Below are positions 1 to 7,622 of a stretch of DNA of 32,568 nt, piece after piece (positions within the stretch are counted from its first letter, which is position 1; every line of letters begins with the position of its first letter). The DNA is taken from assembly GCA_029555385.1 (NCBI GenBank), contig JAKPSH010000262.1:1-32568 (forward strand). The letters run 5' to 3'. The position numbers and the translations under genes were made by a program. Source of the DNA: Pseudomonadota bacterium. Lineage in GTDB: Bacteria > Bdellovibrionota_C > UBA2361 > SZUA-149. The notes beneath the pieces are model-generated. The model saw nothing but the letters and a program-made list of their open reading frames with translations. It had not been told where the DNA came from and ran no database searches.

Positions 1-636
1 TACGGTTTTCAGGGCCCCGGCATGCCATCTATTTGCCCTGATACAAACGATGGCACGTGCAATAAGGCTTGTCCACTTTGCAGCTACATGGTCGGCTATG
101 AGGATCGTCCTGCATTCGGCTGGTTGTGCTTCGGCAGCAACAACGATTATTACGCAGGCGCTGCTCCGTTTTATACCCCAGACGGACAGCTCTGGCACAC
201 GCCGATAAACGACGAGAATGATCCTCACGAATCATTTCCCGTTGATATTGTGCCCAATCCTTGGGACCCCGCCGGAACCAAACCTTACCGCTGGTGGCGG
301 ATGTACTATGACTGCGCAATTGCCATGTCCGATGCTGCGAAGGGGCCAGGAGGGTTGTTGTTCACTATCGGCCTGGGCACACCCGCAAGCGGGGGCGCCT
401 TGGACCCCTACCAAGCGGTCAGCGATACGGTCAACCGCAAAGATGTGTTTCTTCGCCGGTTGGCCCACGACGTCTGCGGCAAACTTGACCCGCCATTTGA
501 AGGAGTCGACACATACGACCAGATGCAGGGCCGGGGGTATCGCCATGGCATGGCCGTTCTTACCACTGACGCCGCCGAGCTCGACGATCTGTTCCGGGCT
601 GTCGCGTTGAAGATTAAGACAAAGCTGCTGCGTTAG
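1..636 (+). CDS. C-terminal part of a von Willebrand A-type (TadG-like) protein, 5' partial
   Basis: The frame is open from the first base of the window, so the start lies upstream; the first internal ATG is at 22. The visible ~211 residues end in a pattern typical of vWA proteins of Tad/Flp pilus loci: a strand reading LLFTIGLGTP, then a loop holding RRLAHDVCG, then a C-terminal helix with AELDDLFRAVALKIKTKLLR. This matches the usual 'data display followed by ELddiFraIA' tail of TadG-like vWA domains. The N-terminal half of the visible part (SICPDTNDGTCNKACPLC, four Cys in a short stretch) is unusual and may form disulfides or bind metal. The gene converges on the TadE-like gene at 670-1173, which supports a pilus-assembly role in the envelope. 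The MIDAS motif is not visible because the N-terminus is missing. Assignment rests on the C-terminal pattern only. Confidence 0.6.
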   Translation, partial: YGFQGPGMPSICPDTNDGTCNKACPLCSYMVGYEDRPAFGWLCFGSNNDYYAGAAPFYTPDGQLWHTPINDENDPHESFPVDIVPNPWDPAGTKPYRWWRMYYDCAIAMSDAAKGPGGLLFTIGLGTPASGGALDPYQAVSDTVNRKDVFLRRLAHDVCGKLDPPFEGVDTYDQMQGRGYRHGMAVLTTDAAELDDLFRAVALKIKTKLLR

Positions 637-669
637 AGTGCTGCCTGACGATTTCTGGTGAATAACCGG

Positions 670-1173
670 TTATGACGGCGGACCAGGATCGTTCCTGATT
701 GCCACAGCTTGGGCTGGATTAGGTTCAAAGCGCAGCACGGCTGCCGCACCGACCGGCAGGCGAAGCAAGCCTAGCAAAACAGGCGTTTGATGCTCAAGCT
801 TCATTACAAAATATTGATTAGGCTTTCCGACAGTCTTGGTTGCGCAGCTGGTGCTTGTAACCGAAGAAAGAGGGCATACCTCAATCTCCGAGTCGGCAAA
901 CTCAACACCCATTTCCTTGGCCTTGGCTTTGGCCTTTGTCATGATATCGAGCGCTTTTTCCGCGTCAGTCGTGCCGGAACAGTTCCAAATCGAGGCATTT
1001 CTGCCAATTTCATTGACCACAAAAAGCGACACGTGGTTTTGGTACACCCAGCGCGAAAGGTCTACGGCAAAAAACAAGAACAAGAAAAAAAACATAGAGG
1101 ATATTAAAAACTGCAGATACACCGAACCTCTCTGGCTCGGAGAAAAAGCTGAAGAGCTACAGTCCTTCGGCAT
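670..1173 (-). CDS. TadE-like pilus assembly protein
   Basis: This is a protein of about 167 residues. A short basic N-terminus (SPSQRGSVYLQF) runs directly into one hydrophobic helix (LISSMFFFLFLFFAVDLSRW), followed by an extracytoplasmic domain. This RG-x-x-x-x-F plus single TM layout is that of TadE/TadG minor pseudopilins, which are envelope components of Tad (Flp) pili. The domain holds Cys residues at WNCSG, EVCPL and TSCAT that could form disulfides, and an Ala/Lys-rich run (TKAKAKAKE). I chose the ATG at 1173 because GGGGG lies 7 nt upstream. An in-frame ATG at 1191 has no Shine-Dalgarno. It is the last gene of a minus-strand run downstream of two periplasmic binding proteins and converges with the vWA gene to its left. 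The family call is by pattern only. Confidence 0.6.
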   Translation of the reverse strand: MPKDCSSSAFSPSQRGSVYLQFLISSMFFFLFLFFAVDLSRWVYQNHVSLFVVNEIGRNASIWNCSGTTDAEKALDIMTKAKAKAKEMGVEFADSEIEVCPLSSVTSTSCATKTVGKPNQYFVMKLEHQTPVLLGLLRLPVGAAAVLRFEPNPAQAVAIRNDPGPPS

Positions 1174-1277
1174 GGCAAGACCCCCATACAATATGAGGAA
1201 GAATCGGCAAGTCTCAGTTAATTCTTTAACCGCAGCCAGTTAAGTGCCCGATATGCATGCGTTTTCTTCCCGACCCC

Positions 1278-2366
1278 CTAATCCAAAGGTTCCGCCTTGC
1301 CCCTGACAAACCGGCGCGCGGCAAGCTCGAATTGAATCTCGCGGTCCTTAAACGCCACCGGTCCGTCCAAGAGCGATACCTCGCGGATATTGGTGATCGC
1401 CTCGCGAAGCGTATCTGCACTCGCGCGGGCATCAGGCGCTGCTGCCGCTTGCAGAGCTGCCGCCATGGTCACGTAACAGAGATAAGCCGCGGCGTTGTAT
1501 TCCTTGCCCGGATATGACGCGTGGTATGCCTCCTTAAAACGCGGTTTGTCCGAATCGATCTCGCTAAAGATCAATCCTTCGAGCGCAGATTCTCCGGCGG
1601 CCTGCATCTGCTCCGGCTGCTGGATCCAGTACCAGGCATAGATCTGCCCCTCTGCACCGAGTTCACGGAACTTCCGCACGAACAACCCGGTACGTGTAAG
1701 CAGATGAGCATATACAGCATCCGCGCCATTACGTTTGACCCGCGAGATCACCGTTGAAAAATCCGTCTCCTGCGGCAGCACGGTTTCGTTGTAGACAACA
1801 TCAACTCCGCTTGAGCGAAGTTCAGCGCCGAGGTTTCTTCCAAGCGCAGCCGTAAACTCATCTTCGAGCATAACAATCGCCGCGCGTCTCTTCCCTTGGC
1901 GCTTGGCCAAGTCAGCCTCGAATCTTGCCTGCCGCTCCGGTGAGGCAAAAATGCGCACCGCATACTTGTTGGTTTTGAGAAACTCCGGGGAGCCGACGAC
2001 GCCGAGAACCGGGATTTTGCTTTTCTCCGCAAGTGGATTGATCGGTATGGCGCTCTTGCTGCGGATAGACGCCACGGCATGCACGCGCTCGAGATCAACC
2101 ATCCGCCGGAACTCGCTCAAAGTAGCACCTACATCATCCCGCGCATCCCCGATGACAAGCCGCACCGGAATCCCCTGCACCTGGCCGCCAGGTGCGTATG
2201 TATTCATCGCGATCTCGATGCCGCTTGCGCAAACCGCACCAAGGCTGGCCACTGGTCCAGTAAGCTCGTTGATAAAACCGATACGAATTTCAGGAAGTTC
2301 GGCGCGGACAGGACGCGAAACCAGCAGCACCAACACCAAGAAAACTTGAAAAAGCAAGCTGCGCAC
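1278..2366 (-). CDS. Periplasmic ligand-binding protein, Leu/Ile/Val-binding (Peripla_BP_6) type
   Basis: The 362-residue product has a signal peptide at residues 1-22 (hydrophobic core FLVLVLLVS, cleavage after PVRA). The mature N-terminus EIRIGFINELTGPVASLG is the hallmark first strand of branched-chain amino-acid-type binding proteins. The expected bilobed pattern follows: IPVRLVIGDARDD, VHAVASIRSKSAIPINPLAE, KIPVLGVVGSP, RAAIVMLEDEF, and a C-terminal lobe with YNAAAYLCYVTMAAAL. Length is normal for the family. In ABC importers such proteins deliver amino acids or related solutes to LivHM/GF complexes, but no permease or ATPase gene is adjacent. The GTG start lies 12 nt after the stop of the similar gene at 2379-3488 and has only a weak ribosome site, so translational coupling is likely. 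The ligand cannot be read from sequence. Confidence 0.82.
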   Translation of the reverse strand: MRSLLFQVFLVLVLLVSRPVRAELPEIRIGFINELTGPVASLGAVCASGIEIAMNTYAPGGQVQGIPVRLVIGDARDDVGATLSEFRRMVDLERVHAVASIRSKSAIPINPLAEKSKIPVLGVVGSPEFLKTNKYAVRIFASPERQARFEADLAKRQGKRRAAIVMLEDEFTAALGRNLGAELRSSGVDVVYNETVLPQETDFSTVISRVKRNGADAVYAHLLTRTGLFVRKFRELGAEGQIYAWYWIQQPEQMQAAGESALEGLIFSEIDSDKPRFKEAYHASYPGKEYNAAAYLCYVTMAAALQAAAAPDARASADTLREAITNIREVSLLDGPVAFKDREIQFELAARRFVRGKAEPLD

Positions 2367-2378
2367 GAAACTGCCCGT

Positions 2379-3488
2379 TTACTTGCGGGCAAGCGGCTTA
2401 AAGCCGTCCTGGGTGATAATTTTTACTTCTGACGGAATCGCAAAACGGTTGTCATTGGTCGCTGAAAATGTACCCAGCACGCCGGTGAAGTCTCTTGCAT
2501 CGTGAAGATAGCGATTAATCCGTTCAATCTCTGTGCTCTGTTTCACAGCAGCGCCAAGGAGCAGAATCAAATCGTGGCCGACCGGTGCACCGAACAGTGA
2601 TGAGTTAGGATATTCTTTTTTGTAATGCTCCCAGAAGGACTCCTCCGGATCCACGGCGTTTGTGTACCAGCTTCCGATAAGCGCCCCGTCCGAAACCTTA
2701 ACTTCCGCAGAGTCTTCGAAAAACTCAACGCCGAAAAGCGGAAGCGTGACACCCTGCTGCCGTGCCTGCTTGGCAAATACACCGAGCTGTCCCGGAAGAA
2801 GCAGGACAAAAATCCCATCGACACTTTTGTCGGCGCGGACCTTCGCCAAGTAGGTTGTGAACTGCTTTTCGGCAGGAGAATACTCCTCGTCGAGCGCAAC
2901 GCCGATCACGCCATTATTCTGCCGGTCAAATGATTTCTTCACCGCAAGCGTCATGTCATGAATCGAAGTAATGCGGGCAATTCTCTTCATCCCCCGGCGT
3001 TTGACCTCCGGAAGTAGCGCCTTTACTTCTTCTTCGTCAGTCGTCCAAAAGTTTACCACGTATTTACGCGCGGCGGAGACTGCGGGATCCGTGGCAATAG
3101 ACAGCATTGGCGTCTTTGTTTGGTCCGCTATCGGCGCAAGCGCTTTAGAGGTGGTAGAGCTGCACGTTATGACAACATTTATGTTGTGCAGCGAACGCAG
3201 ACTTTGAAATGCAGAGACAGTCTTTCGCGCGTCGGCAGCATCATCTTCGTAGAAGATTTGCATTTTAGCGCGTGTTTCAGCAGGAAGTTTCTTCAATGCC
3301 ATTTCCATGCCGTTTCTTACGGCATCGTTAACTGAAGCCCAGTCGCCAGTGAAACCCATAATGATGCCAACGCGAACTGGTTTTGTTTCTCCGGCGAAGG
3401 CAAAACCTGGCGCAAGCAAGGCGAAGGCGAAGGCGAAGGCGAAGGCGAAGGCGAAGGCGAAGGCGAGGAATGCGCTTTTCTTGATCAT
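2379..3488 (-). CDS. Periplasmic ligand-binding protein (Peripla_BP_6 type) with repeat-encoded signal peptide
   Basis: The product has 369 residues. The signal peptide begins MIKKS and its hydrophobic core is a run of Phe-Ala dipeptides encoded by a tandem hexamer; cleavage is probable near GFAFA|GE. The mature start VRVGIIMGFTGDWASVNDA and the later VVITCSSTTSKALAPIAD, KTPMLSIATDP, KRIARITSIHD and VDGIFVLLLPGQ follow the branched-chain-type binding-protein fold. I chose the ATG at 3488 because AGGG lies about 7 nt upstream. A TTG two codons earlier sits too close to that site. It lies 40 nt downstream of tRNA-Val on the same strand and 12 nt upstream of a second binding-protein gene. The pair is a tandem but well diverged. 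No transporter partners are present, so the two could serve as ligand sensors or supply a distant transporter. Confidence 0.82.
   Translation of the reverse strand: MIKKSAFLAFAFAFAFAFAFAFALLAPGFAFAGETKPVRVGIIMGFTGDWASVNDAVRNGMEMALKKLPAETRAKMQIFYEDDAADARKTVSAFQSLRSLHNINVVITCSSTTSKALAPIADQTKTPMLSIATDPAVSAARKYVVNFWTTDEEEVKALLPEVKRRGMKRIARITSIHDMTLAVKKSFDRQNNGVIGVALDEEYSPAEKQFTTYLAKVRADKSVDGIFVLLLPGQLGVFAKQARQQGVTLPLFGVEFFEDSAEVKVSDGALIGSWYTNAVDPEESFWEHYKKEYPNSSLFGAPVGHDLILLLGAAVKQSTEIERINRYLHDARDFTGVLGTFSATNDNRFAIPSEVKIITQDGFKPLARK
3421..3468 (-). repeat. Hexanucleotide microsatellite (GCGAAG)7 plus one degenerate copy inside a signal-peptide coding region
   Basis: There are seven perfect head-to-tail copies of GCGAAG (plus-strand reading, 3421-3462), then one copy with a single change (3463-3468). 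On the coding (minus) strand the unit reads GCC TTC, so each copy adds one Ala-Phe pair to the hydrophobic core of the signal peptide. Because the unit is six bases, copy-number change alters core length without shifting the reading frame. Confidence 0.95.
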
Positions 3489-3527
3489 GAGCAATCCCTG
3501 AACAAACTCGGGTTGTGAAAAGGAAAA

Positions 3528-3600
3528 TGGGCGGTGCAGGGATCGAACCTGCGGCCCCCGGCTTGTGACGCCGGTGCTCTGCCAGCTGAGCTAACCGCCC
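3528..3600 (-). tRNA. tRNA-Val (anticodon CAC)
   Basis: The minus strand folds as a complete cloverleaf. The acceptor stem is GGGCGGT/ACCGCCC, and the D arm contains TTAGCTCAGCTGGCAGAGC. The anticodon stem CCGGC/GCCGG encloses the 7-nt loop GTCACAA, in which T33 precedes anticodon CAC (valine, GUG codons). The T arm contains GGTTCGATCC. The discriminator base is A and the 3' CCA is not encoded (TTT follows). It lies just upstream of the binding-protein genes and may share their transcript. Confidence 0.96.
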
Positions 3601-3799
3601 GGAAAATAACGGTCCATATCTACAACAAGAAACTCCGTGACGCAAACAGCCCAGCGGAAAAAATCGTGTTTTTACAAGCACTAAAGACCTGCCCCAAGTC
3701 ACATTCCGCCGCCGAGTATTCATAATAAATGATAGAAGATTCAACCCTCTATTTCACGGCTCCGGGCGGACAGCGGGGAGCGTGAAGATACAGGATTTA

Positions 3800-5851
3800 A
3801 TGGTTCAGCCAAAAAACGAACCCAAACCGGTATGGCCGTCTCTGCCTGGTGCTGTCCAAAGCGGACCTGCGTATCAGCCTCAGCCGCACGTTCCCGCGCT
3901 GCCGAGACGTTTGCCTCCGGTTGAGTTGGAGTTTGCGCAAGGGCCACAGCGTCACAGCACCCTGCCGGTCTTCAGTCCGCCGGACAACCAGGCTCTGGCG
4001 CCGGCTTCTCCTTACGGCCCTGCACTGGCGCCAGCTTTACAGTCAAACGAAGAAGTGCAGACTGATGCGCTCAGCTTCATGGCCAACGCCAAGCCTCAGC
4101 TCATAGAACTTGAAGAACTGCGCCGCAAGAACACCGAGTGCGAGGCGGTTGCGGCCCCGCTCAGACAAAAGCTCACCGCCGGCCGGATGCAGGCGCAGCC
4201 AATATGTCTCACGGAAACGGAAGCACAAGCTTACTGGTCCGCCCGTTTGCAGCAGGAAGCGTTGGCCAAACCGCTGGAAAGCCGCGAGCGTTATGCCGCC
4301 GACTGCGCACCGATCCTCCGCCGCATCGACCAAGCTCTTCGCTTAGCTGGTCGGGATCCTCAGCAGCAAAGGTTTCTCATTTTTCGCCAGGCGCTTGACG
4401 AAGAACGCTGCCTGCCAAGCCGCCGGCTGATCACTGCCTCGAAAGGAGAACTCTCTCAGGAGCAGCTCGACGCAGTGTGCGAACTTGCCCGGTCGCCTCT
4501 TTTTCGCACGGAACTTGACCCGGCGCTTGAGCGCGGCATTCTCACCTGTTATCTAAACAGAAGCGGTGGAGCATTGAAGGCGCTGACAGACATCTTCTCT
4601 TCAGAGTCTTTTGCGCGCCTTTCAGATAAGGAGAGGCACAACCTGCTGGGTATCATCGCACAAACTCCGTCCGGGCCTCTGGTGAGTCTGGCGGCGCTGG
4701 CCTCAAAGCCGCTGCCGCTCGACCGGACAACGCCAAGACTTCTCGCACGGGACATATTGGGCCGGGAAACATTGCTCGGCTACATTGACCAAGCAAATAA
4801 GATGCTGAGCGAAAACAAGTTTGCACCTGGTCTGGAGGTTCCCCGGCTCTACGACGGAACAGGCTCTATCGCCGATATACCGAGCCAGATGATTTATGGC
4901 CTTGACCGGGTGCGCGAGACAACACAAAGCAACCGCGGCATTTGCGGCATGGCCTGTCCCTATTACTTCCTCGCCCTGCATTATCCAGCGGAAACCGCGA
5001 GGATCGGCTTGGGGCTGCTCTCCGCAGACGCAGTGGAAGACCGGCTTGGGCCGCAGTCAGTGCGCACCGCCGGCGGCGGAGTGCTGCACACTGTTCCTGA
5101 TTCCCTGCCCAACGACGACTCAATGCGAACTGTTTTTGAGCGCACGACACACTCGGCCCTTGTCGATGACGCAAACGGCTCTCTCGTCTATTCCAACAGA
5201 GCGGACCAAAATCAAGCGCCCAGTGTTTATCACCCGCAAGCGCCGATCGGCAGGGGTTCCGGTCTAACCGCCGGCGAGATCGCCGGCGGCACAGCGCGGC
5301 TTTTCGGCAAGCACCAGATACTTTTTGTCAAAGACAGTGATAAAGCGGGAAGGATTCAAACTTACGACACAAGCGGCGCACCGCTCGCACATGAAACATC
5401 CGGCATGGGAGACCCGGCAGTGCGCATGATTGAAGCTTTGCGCTTCTATACCGCTCCCGGCGCGCAGATCCGCGAGCCGCGTCTGCTCATGGCCGGCCTG
5501 CTTTGGGCGCAGCCGCAATCTCCAGCGCCGCCCGCTGATGCCGGCAAGCATGCGCTTCACGCTGTGATTATCGAAGAGATCGCTAAAGATCGTTTTGGCG
5601 TTGAGCGGGTTTACTTCCGCAATCCGTGGGGCGCGAACGCAAGGGAAACCAACGGCTCGGAACTTGCCGATCCGCCGCGCCGCGTTGAAGATGCAGGCGA
5701 AGCTATCTACAGCATGCGCCTCGATGAGTTTCAAAGGCGCGTGCGCTGGTCGATCGCGGGCCTGTCCGAGCAAGAGCACAGCGCTGAAGTGACACGGCAT
5801 AAGCTGCAAAATGGCGCAAGGCGCAATCCGTCAGAAATGATTGGGCTTTAA
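3800..5851 (+). CDS. Large papain/calpain-clan (clan CA) cysteine peptidase, no signal peptide
   Basis: The product has 683 residues. Residues ~1-90 are Pro-rich and disordered-looking, followed by a helical region to about 340. The catalytic part holds the clan CA tetrad with correct spacing. Gln376 lies six residues before Cys382 in QSNRGICGMACPYYF, the same oxyanion-Gln-to-Cys spacing as papain and calpain. His587 is in ALHAVIIEE and Asn608 is in the exact calpain-style motif RNPWG. About 200 residues separate Cys and His, longer than papain, so there is an insertion. No signal peptide or membrane segment is seen, so it acts in the cytoplasm or leaves by a non-Sec route. I chose ATG 3800 (AGGA 4 nt upstream). 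A GTG at 3782 has its GGGGAG only 1 nt away. It appears monocistronic. Substrate is unknown. The fold call is firm; assignment to family C2 specifically is not. Confidence 0.8.
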   Translation: MVQPKNEPKPVWPSLPGAVQSGPAYQPQPHVPALPRRLPPVELEFAQGPQRHSTLPVFSPPDNQALAPASPYGPALAPALQSNEEVQTDALSFMANAKPQLIELEELRRKNTECEAVAAPLRQKLTAGRMQAQPICLTETEAQAYWSARLQQEALAKPLESRERYAADCAPILRRIDQALRLAGRDPQQQRFLIFRQALDEERCLPSRRLITASKGELSQEQLDAVCELARSPLFRTELDPALERGILTCYLNRSGGALKALTDIFSSESFARLSDKERHNLLGIIAQTPSGPLVSLAALASKPLPLDRTTPRLLARDILGRETLLGYIDQANKMLSENKFAPGLEVPRLYDGTGSIADIPSQMIYGLDRVRETTQSNRGICGMACPYYFLALHYPAETARIGLGLLSADAVEDRLGPQSVRTAGGGVLHTVPDSLPNDDSMRTVFERTTHSALVDDANGSLVYSNRADQNQAPSVYHPQAPIGRGSGLTAGEIAGGTARLFGKHQILFVKDSDKAGRIQTYDTSGAPLAHETSGMGDPAVRMIEALRFYTAPGAQIREPRLLMAGLLWAQPQSPAPPADAGKHALHAVIIEEIAKDRFGVERVYFRNPWGANARETNGSELADPPRRVEDAGEAIYSMRLDEFQRRVRWSIAGLSEQEHSAEVTRHKLQNGARRNPSEMIGL

Positions 5852-6017
5852 CCTGCACTTCTCGCACGCTGGGGCGCGCTAGGCTCGAAAATTCTCAGCA
5901 AACTGCGACGACGTAATGAGAAATGAAATCTGCCGCTGCTCAACACCGGGCTGGGGCAGACGCATCAGAACCCCAAGGCGTAAAACATTACGCCGGAAAA
6001 GCGCCCGGTAAATCCGA

Positions 6018-6500
6018 TCAGCCGACAGCATCTCCGAGTCTTGCCAAGCGCTTGATCAGCGCCTGAAGCTCTTCACACTTTGCTTCCCGCAGGCTGCCCT
6101 CGAAGCTTGCCATCAGCATGTGAAAGCTTGCAGCGCTGGGACGTTGGGCGAACTGTGCGGCTTTCTGCGCCACACGGTGTGCTTGCGCTTTCTCCCCAAG
6201 CGCCTCGCCGATACTGGCAAAAACTCCGGATGCCGCAGCGATCCAGAAAACTTGGAACGTTCCGATATTCAGCTTCTGCAGGACCTCGCCGAACAAAACT
6301 AGATCAGAAAGGAACTGCAGTTCGAATACAGGAAGACCGAGCCGGCCTTGTCGCGCGACGCTCTCCAGTTCAGCGCACTCGAGGCGCCGCGCGAGAGCGA
6401 AGTAATCTTCCTCGCTCACTTCGGCCTTAACCAGATCGTCTGCCAGAATAGTAGCCAACGGTCCGCATGCCATCAGCAAAAACCCAAAGAAATCATCCAT
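6018..6500 (-). CDS. Hypothetical 160-residue protein with a hydrophobic segment
   Basis: I do not recognise this protein. I chose the ATG at 6500 because GGGGAG lies 8 nt upstream; the frame is open 27 codons further but without a ribosome site. The sequence is mostly predicted helix. There is a hydrophobic N-terminus (FFGFLLMACGPLATILA), an acidic stretch with EVSEEDYFALARRLECAELE, a central hydrophobic segment around residues 79-100 (GTFQVFWIAAASGVFASIG) and a helical, charged C-terminus. It could be a small membrane-associated protein. It converges on the cysteine peptidase gene across a 166-bp gap and diverges from the flotillin operon. No functional clue comes from the context. Confidence 0.6.
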   Translation of the reverse strand: MDDFFGFLLMACGPLATILADDLVKAEVSEEDYFALARRLECAELESVARQGRLGLPVFELQFLSDLVLFGEVLQKLNIGTFQVFWIAAASGVFASIGEALGEKAQAHRVAQKAAQFAQRPSAASFHMLMASFEGSLREAKCEELQALIKRLARLGDAVG

Positions 6501-6608
6501 CGCATACTCCCCATACTTCCTCTGTGGAAATTGACTTGCGCCTGGAGCGCAGCACCAGACTGCACTCCGGGCGCAAGTCATCTAGAGGAGGGGGAAGGAG
6601 CGCGAACC

Positions 6609-6788
6609 TTGCGTCTGCTCAAGCCAGGACAATATTTACCATGCCGAACCGCGGAAATCTATTCCCTAGCAGAGAAATGTCCTGATTCGCGCAGACTATC
6701 CGATTCTGGTTTGTCTGCGCTGCTGGCTGTTGGCCTGCTGGCTGTTGGTGTCAGCCTTATTCGCAAGTCACGTAAAACACTAAACTAA
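6609..6788 (+). CDS. Possible small protein with a CTERM-like membrane anchor (weak)
   Basis: A TTG codon at 6609 is preceded by AAGGAG with 8-nt spacing and opens a 59-residue frame. The product has one hydrophobic segment near its C-terminus (LSALLAVGLLAVGVSLI) preceded by SDSG and followed by RKSRK. That order (short polar motif, transmembrane helix, basic tail) is the layout of PEP-CTERM/VPDSG-CTERM sorting tails. There is no N-terminal signal peptide, so it is not a normal sorted protein. It may be a tail-anchored peptide, the remnant of a larger decayed gene, or chance. The hydrophobic part is encoded by two near-identical 14-nt units (CTGCTGGCTGTTGG), so it could have arisen by slippage. 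Confidence 0.25.
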   Translation: MRLLKPGQYLPCRTAEIYSLAEKCPDSRRLSDSGLSALLAVGLLAVGVSLIRKSRKTLN

Positions 6789-6796
6789 ATTATCTC

Positions 6797-6825
6797 TTGA
6801 CGAAATGCGTAGGAATCTGTATTAT
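6797..6825 (+). promoter_or_regulatory. Sigma-70-like promoter of the flotillin operon
   Basis: TTGACG (6797-6802), a 17-bp spacer and TATTAT (6820-6825). Transcription would start near 6832, giving a leader of about 100 nt before the TTG/ATG start at 6934/6940. Confidence 0.6.
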
Positions 6826-6933
6826 AACACTAAAGATGTGTATGGGTGTGTATTTAGCTGAGTGTTTTCAATAGCACTTCGGCTTGCCGCTGGAGTAAAT
6901 TATTGAAACACCAAGAGAAAAAGGAGGCTCTAA

Positions 6934-7572
6934 TTGCTTATGTTATCGAACCTAACAAGCGTTGAGTATGCGTTTTGGATGTGCGCTCTCGCGGGCACAC
7001 TGTTTTTCGTGCTCCGGGTGATGCTGATTGTTGTCGGCGGCTTCGGCGGAGACGATCTGTCAGGCGGTCATGACATGGGTCATGTCGATACAAGCGGCAT
7101 GGATGCACATGACATGACTGACTCTAGCAGTGTTCATGACTCCGACGTAGCCTTTAAGCTGCTGTCTCTAAACTCGATCAGCGCGTTTATCATGATGTTC
7201 GGCTGGGCCGGTCTTGCGGCGGCCAAACAGCACCAGCTCGGAGCTGCGCTTTCGACATTGGTCGCTTTTGCCGCAGGCTTCGTGATGATGGTGCTGACAA
7301 GCTACCTCTTTGTGCTCGCGCGCAAGTTCACCACCGAAGGTGCGGATTTCCGCATCGAGAAGGTGATCGGCAAGACAGCCAAGGTCTACATGCGCGTACC
7401 GGAGAATGGCCGGGGGAAGGTGCACATCACCGTCGACAACCAGCTTCGCGAGCTTGATGCGGAGGCGGAAGACGGAAAGACTATCGACTCTTTTTCGTCG
7501 GTGACGATTACCGAGGCAGTCGGCCCGTCGCTGGTAAAAGTCAGGCCGCTGGCCAATAAAGCGCCGCAATAA
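6934..7572 (+). CDS. NfeD/YuaF-like membrane protein, flotillin partner
   Basis: The product has 212 residues. Hydrophobic helices lie at about 11-36, 80-98 and 103-128. Between the first two is a loop unusually rich in His and Asp (residues 40-71, including GGHDMGH, DAHDM and VHDSD). The soluble C-terminus (about 140-205) contains IGKTAKVYMRVPENGRGKVHITVDNQ, the OB-fold signature of NfeD-type proteins. In Bacillus the YuaF protein of this type is encoded beside flotillin and works with it in membrane microdomains; the two flotillin-type genes downstream fit that pairing. AAGGAGG lies 6 nt before the TTG start used here. The ATG two codons later is the alternative, with 12-nt spacing. The His/Asp loop could bind divalent metal on the outer face of the membrane, which is inference. 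Confidence 0.78.
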   Translation: MLMLSNLTSVEYAFWMCALAGTLFFVLRVMLIVVGGFGGDDLSGGHDMGHVDTSGMDAHDMTDSSSVHDSDVAFKLLSLNSISAFIMMFGWAGLAAAKQHQLGAALSTLVAFAAGFVMMVLTSYLFVLARKFTTEGADFRIEKVIGKTAKVYMRVPENGRGKVHITVDNQLRELDAEAEDGKTIDSFSSVTITEAVGPSLVKVRPLANKAPQ

Positions 7573-7622
7573 CAGGGTTGGCTAGTATCGCGATAACGAT
7601 TGCTGAATAGGAGGTTGCCGAC

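Larger units (their letters stand above)
6501..6933. other. 433-bp intergenic region between the gene at 6018-6500 and the flotillin operon
   Basis: It contains a possible 59-codon reading frame (6609-6788), a sigma-70-like promoter (6797-6825) and a leader of about 100 nt before the NfeD-like gene. The rest shows no feature I can name. Confidence 0.7.

Noticed and set aside
3528..3600. tRNA-Val as an integration site for a genomic island
   Set aside because: I looked for an integrase gene and a direct repeat of the tRNA 3' end and saw neither in the window.
3534..3725. Plus-strand frame of 63 codons beginning inside the tRNA region
   Set aside because: It reads antisense through tRNA-Val; its protein start is the well-known artefact of translating a tRNA gene backwards.
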